Virus record (IMG/VR): IMGVR_UViG_3300008954_000083
Location: 1-46,181 of that record
Length of the DNA stretch: 46,181 bases
Source of the DNA: a virus
Direction: 5' to 3' (one strand)
Below the pieces are notes generated by a model, which saw only the letters and a program-made list of their open reading frames with translations, did not search any database and was not told where the DNA came from. This document shows, piece after piece, positions 37,301 to 45,400 of the stretch. The first letter of the stretch is position 1; every line of letters begins with the position of its first letter. Position numbers and translations under genes: made by a program.

Positions 37301-39491
37301 ACAGGAGGACCTCGACAACCTCCAGGGCAAGATCCTCGACAAGCAGGCCCGCAAGTCCGACCTGGCGAACGGCAAGGACCGCAGCAAGCCCGCCACGATC
37401 ACGAAGATCGAGAAGCTCGACGAGGACATCCTCGCGCTGGAGAAGCAGTTCCGGCAGAAGTCCGACCAGGTCAACCAGGAGCGCAAGGCCCTGGAGGCGA
37501 GCTGGCGGGACCCCAACAACGCGCAGGCCGGGGGCGTGGCCTTCCTGCTGGAGATGCGCGACCGGGTGGGTGCGAGCTTCAGGAACTCGGCGGAGTTCCA
37601 GGGTCGAGGCGACCTGTCGAGCACCATCAACCTGCTCGACATGCTCTCGGACAAGAAGGCGACCTTCAGCAACGGCTCGCAGCCGGGCAACTACCGCTAC
37701 TACTCCGCCTCCCACCCGGACCCCGCCGAGCAGGGACCGAAGGTGGTCAGCTACGTCGGGGACAACAAGAAGCGGACGGAGGAGGCCGCCCCGGCCTCCA
37801 TCGACGGCGACCGGCCGACCATCAAGATGTTCACGCGGACGCCGAACGCCCCGTTCAGCGGGGCCATCGTCCCCGAGGCCGAGCTGGTCGATGGGCAGCC
37901 GGAGGTCGGGATCAAGGTGCTGGACAGCAGCGGCCAGAAGTTCGGTCGGTCCTACCCGACGAGCGCGATCCTCGAACTCATGTTCAGCGTGCAGCCGGTC
38001 ACCATCGTCAAGAGCGTCACGACGAACTTCGCGACGACGAACATCGGCTCGCTCGGCAAGGGGGCGAAGGCGAAGCTCTCCGGGGCTTTCGCGAACCTCC
38101 CCAACCCGCCACAGGGTTCGGACACCATCGAGGGGTACTTCGGGACGGCCTGGAGCACCGAGGGGGTCAAGGTCGCGGAGGCCATCATCGCGATGAAGGC
38201 CAAGGCGGACGAGACGAACAGGTCCATCGGGGCGGTGAGTGCTCCGGCGTTCCCGGCCAGCGTGACCATCGGGACCACGAAGGTCGCGGGGACGACGGTG
38301 CTCGCCCTGCTCAAGTGCAAGGAGAGCCCGGCGGCCAGTGCGACCATCGACATCGGTGCGGGCCTGGCCGGAGGCACCTACGCCGACGTGGTGAAGGTGG
38401 CGGCGAAGAGCCTCGGGTCGAGCTTCTACCGCCAGGTCGAGCAGGTCCGCAGGACGGCCGCGAAGGCGGTGGTGAAGTCGGGCGGCAAGAGGGGGACCGA
38501 GCTGGACGCGATCCTCGGGGCGTTCAACAACGCTCTGGCGGGCAGCCTCAACACGACGGTCGCGGCGAGCAACCGCCGCAAGGGCAAGCGCAACGCCCGC
38601 AAGGTGGAGACGACCTTCAGCCCGGTGTTCCCCGTGTCGGATGCGCGGGGCTACGAGGTCATCGGGACCTACCGCTACGGCCGGGACGTGAGCATCGAGC
38701 CGGACGGGGTCTTCGACCAGCTCCACAAGTCCGACATCTTCAGCCTGCTCGACAAGAAGCTCGTCGAGCAGATCCTCCAGTTCTTCGTGCAGAACCGGAA
38801 GATCAGGACTCCTCCGATGGAGACGGTGGTGGTCGGCGGCAAGACCGTGACCCGCCCGGTGGAGGGTGCCGAGGTCGGCGTGCAGCCCCGAGGCGACACG
38901 GCTCGCTACCTCAACGACGAGCTGATCGCGCAGCTCCGGGCACGCGGCCTGACCGACAAGCAGATCCTCGACTACGGCTTCCTGCTCACGACGGACGACC
39001 CGAACCAGCTTCAGTTCTCGCTGGCGAACATCTTCTCGGAGAACAAGCTCGACGGCGTCCAGAAGATCCCGGTCATCAACGCGGCCTACTCGCTGGCCGA
39101 CATGAACGTCCAGCAGAGCGGGCACATCTGCGACTGCAAGGCGGCGGAGGCCGACGTGCTGCTCTCCGCCTACGGGCACGAGCAGTTCCTCTCCTTCTCG
39201 CAGTCGGGCACGCCCCATCACGAGGGCCTCGGCACCGACCCGGCCGACGCGGGCACGAGGTGGGTGGCGATGAACGCTGCGGCGGCGGCCGACTCGTGGC
39301 GGGTGCAGCAGCAGGCGCTTCGAGGTCAGGTGCTCGACCGGGGTGGCTCGCACATCGTCCGCCAGACCAGCGAGGCCATCGAGTCCGTGCAGGATGCGGT
39401 CAGGGAGGCGAGGGAGAACTTCATCGGGGTCGATGGAGAGCAGTCCAACCTGGCGGCCTTCGCTGACGCAATCACCGGGGAGGACTCCTGA
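34344..39491 (+). CDS. Giant tail hub protein with embedded M15-type zinc peptidase (1715 aa)
   Basis: I chose the GTG at 34344, six bases after GGAGG; a TTG at 34341 is possible. Residues about 180-300 carry a zinc peptidase site of the M15/VanY type: SQHHSGSAVD at 216-225 (S-x-H-x-x-G-x-A-x-D) and PHMD with His285. Such domains cut peptidoglycan cross-links. From about residue 390 to 830 comes a hub-like region: YPYYHVFHGVVTEVSHSY, VAQKVMEITGFEFYQDVDGD, RPELRPGFPVYIPYLDAYYY, and CTTSLTLVGKRAKF. A coiled coil lies near 970-1050. The last 600 residues have no assignment and end in a region with CDCK and YGHEQFLSF. It links the hub ring to cell-wall cutting in one chain. Confidence 0.75.
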   Translation: MGLEARPYIGTWRLNGQQLVQHTPDALVYLNGDTALPGCAKCSGKIDIQRFLTEVSVDAGTEPGSASASFSLSIPLHHTESFGRDAKFLLRPGLEVHVYMRGYFPVQGLFAHLAEPKAQGEIAGSNAVNAQQLEANPDEVGTTAEKPVRPNGQPYATSDLERREQSDGGTTDANMRQTVAMMETLHQYYEQQGFQGVDIQVTPNGGLRSSGHSANSQHHSGSAVDFVASHQVGGRRVEIDRTTTWASINRLRDSGHLPSTSGIGLYLKGEGQSPTSSPVWGSAPHMDGGTGYRRGREWIHTVVPGRDHDESLKGSQKRAWLRALQPRIDALPDPNSSVANWQQNQDGTYPEPKVTTGVVAAEGQAATQAVVGPSLLEEYGLAGQGIENTLAYPYYHVFHGVVTEVSHSYSGGVNTISVNCSSMLHFWQYHNMSTNASVFGARPRNSKLKMSLVGHNFTGMHPYQIMYSLHHDMVGAAGGVAWALASKSNTSAVSEVGQESLFSLNIRYWERRFSGRAIRLRMHGATGELFSTMAAAWLGRTSSTSIMRLMRNRFNIEDAKQNAKGVLEQAQSVGLYNVGKRKALAATRAAFGPQQNEANKPRFELNIVEMQAFVSNIGNWGQVNLFESSYESKLDVAQKVMEITGFEFYQDVDGDFVFKPPMWNLDTSSSRVYRLEDIDIINISFSEKEPQVTYMTCKGSQFKNLGGTGLENEWGVRGQYIDYRLVAQFGWRPGTYETAYFNDSKSMFFSAVNRMDVMNIGINACQVTIPVRPELRPGFPVYIPYLDAYYYCNSFAHAHAVGGQCTTSLTLVGKRAKFYAPGNRPVGGSRGGIDDIKLGDTVLPQRPLQVIDPDGKPRLSGFPNVVMALDPTAINPLFFVVGNDLDDMSDVRVIKALLKMGQDLKVLQAPKELENGGLVYVMTKPVGRGDQAKPVTVQFYFQEDDLTGTSSVPSDQQQGATTVNIVAEAIEYERLIRKASKSKEDAQEDLDNLQGKILDKQARKSDLANGKDRSKPATITKIEKLDEDILALEKQFRQKSDQVNQERKALEASWRDPNNAQAGGVAFLLEMRDRVGASFRNSAEFQGRGDLSSTINLLDMLSDKKATFSNGSQPGNYRYYSASHPDPAEQGPKVVSYVGDNKKRTEEAAPASIDGDRPTIKMFTRTPNAPFSGAIVPEAELVDGQPEVGIKVLDSSGQKFGRSYPTSAILELMFSVQPVTIVKSVTTNFATTNIGSLGKGAKAKLSGAFANLPNPPQGSDTIEGYFGTAWSTEGVKVAEAIIAMKAKADETNRSIGAVSAPAFPASVTIGTTKVAGTTVLALLKCKESPAASATIDIGAGLAGGTYADVVKVAAKSLGSSFYRQVEQVRRTAAKAVVKSGGKRGTELDAILGAFNNALAGSLNTTVAASNRRKGKRNARKVETTFSPVFPVSDARGYEVIGTYRYGRDVSIEPDGVFDQLHKSDIFSLLDKKLVEQILQFFVQNRKIRTPPMETVVVGGKTVTRPVEGAEVGVQPRGDTARYLNDELIAQLRARGLTDKQILDYGFLLTTDDPNQLQFSLANIFSENKLDGVQKIPVINAAYSLADMNVQQSGHICDCKAAEADVLLSAYGHEQFLSFSQSGTPHHEGLGTDPADAGTRWVAMNAAAAADSWRVQQQALRGQVLDRGGSHIVRQTSEAIESVQDAVREARENFIGVDGEQSNLAAFADAITGEDS

Positions 39492-41905
39492 TGGCCGACG
39501 AACTCGGACGAGCGTGGAACACCCTCGGGCGCGTCCATCGTGGCGAGCTGGTCCAGCAGACCTTCGTCAAGAAGAAGAAGCTCGACGAGATGAACCCCGA
39601 CAAGGGGGGCAACCTCGGACTCGGCGTGGCCCGCGTCATCGGCATCGACTACGAGGAGCAGTACGTCACCCTGCGCACGGTGGTCGGCACCGAGCAGGAC
39701 TTCGAGAAGGTCCCCGTCCCGCTGACCTTCCCTGGGGCTGGCTGCCGCCACTTCTTCGGGGCGATGCCCGAGGTCGGCGACTACTGCGTGGTCGGCTGGC
39801 TCCCGCAGGAGTCCTCCGAGAAGTTCGGAGGCTCGGCCTCCCCCGTCATCCTCAACTGGATCGTCCCCGGCGTCTGGCCTGGCCGCGACTGGCTGGTGAT
39901 GTCGAACTTCACCGAGGACGAGCACGACGGAGGCACGAGCCGCGACAAGGAGGAGCTGCGGGGCATCTTCGACCGCATCCGGCACAAGCTCCGGCACATG
40001 CAGCCGGGCAACATCGTCGCGAGCAGCTCGCAGGGCTCCGACATGGTGCTCGACGAGGACGTGCTCCTCTCGAACCGCCGGGGCAACCAGATCATGCTCC
40101 GCGACGCGGACCAGGCGTTCCTGGTTCGGGCGCTCCAGCAGTTCACGGCCCTGGCGGGCAGCCGGGTCTACTCGGGCATGGTCCAGCGGGACGCCACCCG
40201 CCTGCCCACGACGATGTTCAGCGATGGGTTCGTGTGGGACGGCCTGGTGCAGGCCATCGGCGGGCAGGGCCTCCACGAGCTGGACCTGCCCGAGAGCAGC
40301 ACGTACCCCGAAGGAGCCATCACCCCGGACCCGATGCTGACCCGCTTGCGGTTCATCGGCCTGGAAGGGTCGGTCCTCACCTACCCGAAGTACCTGGACC
40401 CCTACGTCTTCCTCCGCAACGGCGGCTACATCGACGAGGACGGGGTCGCCGTCTCCGGCACCCCGACGAACGACGCGGTCTACGGCGGCAAGAACATCTA
40501 CCGGATCGGTGGGGAGACGCTCGACAACACCGCCCTGCTGCCAGGTGCTCGCTCCCTGACCGAGCACCGCATCGAGCTGGCCCACACCTCGGACGGTCTC
40601 CTCCCGGTCACCGAGCAGACGGATGGGTTCGACTCCGAGCGGCTGCCGCCCTCGGACCCGCAGACACCAGGCACCTCGCCGAACCGGCCCTACATCGAGT
40701 GGGTGGTCGGGTCGGTGGTCGGCAACGACCCCTTCTCCGCACAGGGCCGCAAGGAGTACGGGCTCCCGCTGGTCACCCGCATCTTCGACCACACGGGCGG
40801 CCTGTCCCCCGGCATCGAGGCTGCCCGCATCGCTCCTCCGGGCCAGTCCGGGGGCACCCCTCTGCGCGAGCACGCGGCGTCGCTGTTCCGCATGACCCCC
40901 ATCGACGGGACGCTCGCCCCGACCTGGTGGTCGGTGAACAAGCAGGGCCAGGCCCGCATCAACATCTCCGGGCCGCTCAACGGCTACAGCGTGGACGCGG
41001 CCATCGCGGGCGGGATGCGCCTGGCGGTGGGTGGTGGGCTGGAGCTGCTGCTCAAGGGCGGCATCCACTTCGGCACCCTCTCGAAGAACAGCCTCCGCCT
41101 GCGCAGCGAGCAGGGGCCGGTGGTCATCTACGGCGGCGGCTCCATCCGCGACGAGGAGGCGACGATGGAGCGCCTGCTCGGCACCGGAGGAGGCGAGGCG
41201 CAGACCGTGCCGAGCGTGGACATCCACGCCCGGACGAACGGGCGGTTCCGGGCCGAGAAGAAGCTGCTGCTCAAGGGCCAGGAGGTCGAGGTCAACGGCA
41301 AGGCGGCCACGGTGCGCGGCCACGACCTGATCGAGCTGACGACCAGCAAGCAGCTCACCGCCTCGGCGGAGGACGTGAAGTTCTCGGTCAGCGGCAAGCG
41401 GACGGACAACTTCACCGGGCCGAAGGGCCTGCTCCCGACGAACGCCCCTCTGCACGAGCGGAGCTACACCCCGAACTTCCCCGGCCTGGTGGCCGAGGAG
41501 GTCACCTACGAGATGGGCGACCGGGAGGAGACGTTCCAGCTCGGCAGCCACTCGACCAGCGTGCTCATCGGGGACATGAGCTACGAGACGGAGTTGGGCA
41601 CCTGGAAGGCCCGTGCGCTCCAGAACACGCTGGAGATCAGCGCAGGCGGCATCACCGGGGACGCCCTGACCGGCAACGTGAAGCTCAACGCCACGGCCGG
41701 AGCCGCGATCATGAAGGGCTCCGTCATCGCCCTGGTCGAGTCGCAGGGGCCGGTCCACATCAAGTCCGGCAGCTTCGTCCTCGTTCAGGCACAGGGCCAG
41801 TTGCCCGATGTCGGCCCGGTCATGTGCTCGGGTTCTCGCGAGCCTTTCACCAACCTGCCCTTCGCGACATGGGGGCTCGGTCACAAGAACTTCGTGGCGC
41901 TCTGA
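39491..41905 (+). CDS. Baseplate spike protein, gp5/VgrG-like
   Basis: The N-terminal region (about residues 10-125) looks like the OB-fold of tail spikes: GRVHRGELVQQTF, NLGLGVARVIGIDYEEQYVT, VPLTFPGAGCRHFFGAM, PEVGDYCVVGWLPQ. The C-terminal 250 residues are a repetitive beta-structure (LRLAVGGGLELLLKGGIHFG, EVNGKAATVRGHDLIELTTS, GNVKLNATAGAAIMKGSVIA), consistent with a trimeric beta-helix needle. The middle (about 130-480) is unassigned. It starts with a one-base overlap after the hub gene, and the two should work together to puncture the envelope. No PAAR tip is seen. Confidence 0.75.
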   Translation: MADELGRAWNTLGRVHRGELVQQTFVKKKKLDEMNPDKGGNLGLGVARVIGIDYEEQYVTLRTVVGTEQDFEKVPVPLTFPGAGCRHFFGAMPEVGDYCVVGWLPQESSEKFGGSASPVILNWIVPGVWPGRDWLVMSNFTEDEHDGGTSRDKEELRGIFDRIRHKLRHMQPGNIVASSSQGSDMVLDEDVLLSNRRGNQIMLRDADQAFLVRALQQFTALAGSRVYSGMVQRDATRLPTTMFSDGFVWDGLVQAIGGQGLHELDLPESSTYPEGAITPDPMLTRLRFIGLEGSVLTYPKYLDPYVFLRNGGYIDEDGVAVSGTPTNDAVYGGKNIYRIGGETLDNTALLPGARSLTEHRIELAHTSDGLLPVTEQTDGFDSERLPPSDPQTPGTSPNRPYIEWVVGSVVGNDPFSAQGRKEYGLPLVTRIFDHTGGLSPGIEAARIAPPGQSGGTPLREHAASLFRMTPIDGTLAPTWWSVNKQGQARINISGPLNGYSVDAAIAGGMRLAVGGGLELLLKGGIHFGTLSKNSLRLRSEQGPVVIYGGGSIRDEEATMERLLGTGGGEAQTVPSVDIHARTNGRFRAEKKLLLKGQEVEVNGKAATVRGHDLIELTTSKQLTASAEDVKFSVSGKRTDNFTGPKGLLPTNAPLHERSYTPNFPGLVAEEVTYEMGDREETFQLGSHSTSVLIGDMSYETELGTWKARALQNTLEISAGGITGDALTGNVKLNATAGAAIMKGSVIALVESQGPVHIKSGSFVLVQAQGQLPDVGPVMCSGSREPFTNLPFATWGLGHKNFVAL

Positions 41906-42483
41906 TGGCCCTGACCCCCGCCATCTACTACGCCGAGCTGGCTGCCTTCCGGGCCGCCGGGGCGTTCCCCTTCGGGGGTACGGCCTTCGACAAGCTGGCG
42001 TGGGCCATCGCGAACGCGATGGGGACGTGGGGGCCGACCGTGCAGCTTCAGGGGGTCACGGCCGGGACGGCAGGGGCAGGCACGATGGCCGTCCCCTTGA
42101 CGAGGGTGATTCTGACCCCGAACGCCCCGCTGTTCATCGGCGGCATGGCCTCCGCCGGGATGGTGGGGCCGTTGAGCCTCTCGCTCTCCACGGTCGTCTC
42201 CCTGGCGCTTGCTTCTGCGATCTCGAAGTTCGGGCAGTACGCAGGGGCGTCGGTGGGTGTCGGTGTGGGGGCCGACGTGTCGAAAGTGGTTCGAGCCGAT
42301 CAGGCGTCCTTGACGGGGCTCATCCTGGCGCAGCTCGGGCCGGGACCGGCAGCTCCGCAGATGGCGAAGGGCCTGGCGGCCGGAATCTCCTTGCTCCTCT
42401 TGACGGCAACAGGCGCGGGTACTGTGGTCGGGTCTGTCAGCCCGGCCGCAGCCTCGGGCACTTCAACGTCGGTGTTGGTGTAG
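41905..42483 (+). CDS. Hydrophobic Ala/Gly-rich baseplate-region protein (192 aa)
   Basis: The ATG at 41905 overlaps the stop of the spike gene (TGATG). The product MALTPAIYYAELAAFRAAGA... is rich in Ala, Gly and Leu, with hydrophobic stretches (GPLSLSLSTVVSLALASAIS, MAKGLAAGISLLLLTATGAG) and a conserved-looking start of the second half (FGQYAGASVGVGVGADVSKV). Such proteins occur beside spikes in large myophages, where the role is unclear; membrane insertion during infection is possible. Confidence 0.6.
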   Translation: MALTPAIYYAELAAFRAAGAFPFGGTAFDKLAWAIANAMGTWGPTVQLQGVTAGTAGAGTMAVPLTRVILTPNAPLFIGGMASAGMVGPLSLSLSTVVSLALASAISKFGQYAGASVGVGVGADVSKVVRADQASLTGLILAQLGPGPAAPQMAKGLAAGISLLLLTATGAGTVVGSVSPAAASGTSTSVLV

Positions 42484-42486
42484 CGC

Positions 42487-45400
42487 ATGAGCCTCGACTT
42501 CTCCGGTCACGTCCTTCGTGCTCCCCGCATCGCGCCGGGGAACATCGCCACCACGGGTGATCCCGACAACGGGGTGGTGCGGGACGTGCGCTTGCCGCCC
42601 AACACCAGGTCGGCCGCCCAGCCGGACATCGTGGACTACGCGGGCGACCAGTACCGGGCTGCCGTCCTTCAGGCCCCCGGCTCCTCCCCGCACGAGTACC
42701 TGGTGTGGGCCGCCTTCTCGTCGCAGCTCGCCATGCGGGAAGACGCGACCTGGTGGGTCGAGGACGGCTCCGGCCGCATCCCGGTCGGCAGCATCACCGT
42801 GCCCAACGGTGCAGGCACGTCCGAGGACGGCACGCTCAAGACCATCATCACCGACGACGGTGGGCGGGTCCTCGGGGTCATCACCCACATCGTCATCTCT
42901 CGTGGCGACCAGGCGCACGACGACGCCGGGTGGTCGAACGCGGACAACCCGGACCTGGGCCGCCAGGGCTCCGACCCGTACTACGTCGTCAAGCCGCTGG
43001 CGACGGACCAGGACGCCCTCTCCGGGGTGGTCACCCTCACCGACGCCAACGTCTACATCCCGACCGCGACATCGCTGGTGCAGACGGCTCTGGCAGCGAC
43101 CTTCGGCGGCGGGATCTCGCTCGACCGGGGCGACCGGGTGGTGTCGGTCCGGTACACGCTCGGGGCGCAGAAGTTCTGGTGGACCCGCAACGACCGCTAC
43201 GAGACGCGGTTCGGGTGGGACAACGCGCTCCAGCGATGGGCTCCCTACAGGGGCTCCGGGCCGGTCAACCTCGGCAGCCTGGTGTTCGACGAGCGGTACA
43301 CCCTCTCGCCCCCGCTCTCGAACCTCCCTGTGGGCTCTGTGCTGCCCGGAGACGGGTCGGTCGGCGACCAGTACGCCATGCTCCGCCTCGGCACGTCTCC
43401 GGGCGCTACGAGCGCCCCTGTGGGCCTCAACGACCCGGACGGGTTCACCGGGGTCAGCGTCGTCTCGGATGCGGCGGTGGAGGAGACCTACGACTTCTCC
43501 GGGTCCACCCTCGCAGGGGTGGTCGGGCAGACCAGCGGGGTCCTCCAGTTCAACCCGGCGTTCATCGAGAGGCACGCGGGCAAGACCCTCTGGTACGTCT
43601 ACCAGGGCTTCTCGGCCGACGCGGACGGCCTGGCCGGGGGCATCCTCGACGAGGACCTCTTCATCGCCCCGGTGCCCGGCCCGACCGACCGGCCCTTCAT
43701 CCGCATCAACAACCGGACGCCCCTGGCCGTCACCCTCGCAGCGGATGAGGCGACGCTGGCCGCTCTCGACCCGGTCGAGGGTTCTTGCGCCGTGGCGTTG
43801 ACGACGGGGCGGGTGAAGCTCGCGCAGGCCGACCTGAACAAGGCCGACCCCGAGAAGCTCGCCACGTTCAGCAAGCACTTCCTCGGGGCTCGCATCGTCT
43901 ACGACGGCGTCGCCCTCAACGCCATCCCGCAGCCGGTTCGAGGCCCGCAGGCCCTCGTGCAGGTGGACGGGGTGACCACCGACCTGCACCCGACCGGCCG
44001 GATGTACCTCCCGCCTTCGCTGCCCTGGCCGGAAGACCTGGCCGTGGGCGACGCGGCGTTCCGGGGGCTCGGGCTCTCCGGCGTGCTCTCGGTGCCGGAC
44101 GGCACGGGTGCCGTGCCGACGCCCGAGGGGGTGGTTCCGCTCGACAGCATGGTCTCGGTGCGGCCTGGTGGCGACACGCTGGCTGGTCCCCCGCAGACCT
44201 TGGGCCTCATCCGCCAGATCGAAGACGGCATCGGTGACACCATCCTGTTCTCGAAGAACGGGGCGGTCGAGAGCCTGGTGGTGGTGGCCCGCAACAGCGA
44301 AGTCCCCGCCTTGCAGTTCGACATCACGGAGGACGAGGCGTACATCGCCCGCGAGGGCACGAACATCGGCGGCACGCTGCACTCCCTGGTGCAGCTCGGG
44401 GCCAAGGCGATCAAGAACTTCGGCACCGACCCGGTGTACTTCCTCCAGGCGTCCTTCAACCCGGCCTCGTACACCGACCAGGCGGCCATCTACTCGAAGA
44501 GCCGCATCGTCTTCCGCTTCGACGGGACCGAGACGCTCTACTTCGCCATCGACGGGACGGCCTACACCTGGTCGAGCAGCACCCTGCTGGCCGCCCTGCC
44601 GCTCAACGAGTTCTTCACGGCGGATGAGGTCGCGGCCGACATCAACGCGGTCATCATCGGGGCGGGCAACTGCCGAGCTGCCGGTGACCGGGTGGTCCTC
44701 GAAGCGGACAACCTGGCGACCGGGACCGTCGAGATCGGCTGGGGCGACCCGAAGGACATCAGCGGGGCGGCGGCCCTCGGGTTCTTGCCCGGCTGGAAGG
44801 TGGACGGCGGCCAGGCCAACTGGCTGACGGACGCAGGCGTCTCGATGGGGCTCTCCCGCAGCCTGCTCAACCTGGACCGGAGCAAGCCGGACTCGGACTT
44901 CTACGCGCAGCAGCGGCACGAGGACGTGGTGCTGACGGAGTCGGTGCAGGGGACCCCCTTCACCTTCTTCGACTTCCCGCCGGTCGAGGACATCGCGGGC
45001 TTTGACGAGGGGGTGTTCTTCAACCTCCAGACGGTCGCGATCCAGGGCGACGACCTGCGCATCATCGACAAGCGGCTCGGGCACTTCGACGAGGTCCATC
45101 ACCGCTTCGACCAGGGGAAGTTCGCCTGGCTGGCGGAGTCGATCTCGTCGAACCCGGTCCAGCAGCGAACCTCCGTCATCAACCTCGGCAACCCCGTCGT
45201 GGTGCCGGAGTCCCTGCTCGGAGCCCCCGGCATCGACGGCACCCTCGTTGCGGCCGAGGACGGCGGCCGGTACGTCGCGCAGCGGCAGGGGGTGGACTAC
45301 CTGTTCACCGACGATGGCGGTTCCGGCACGACGCAGCTCATCACGCGCTACGGCGCACGGGTGGACCTCGGCGGGCGGGGCTCCTTCGTGCAGGGCGGCA

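Noticed and set aside
35814-39353. Open frame of 1179 codons opposite the hub gene
   Set aside because: Antisense shadow of the hub gene, with biased composition and no motif.
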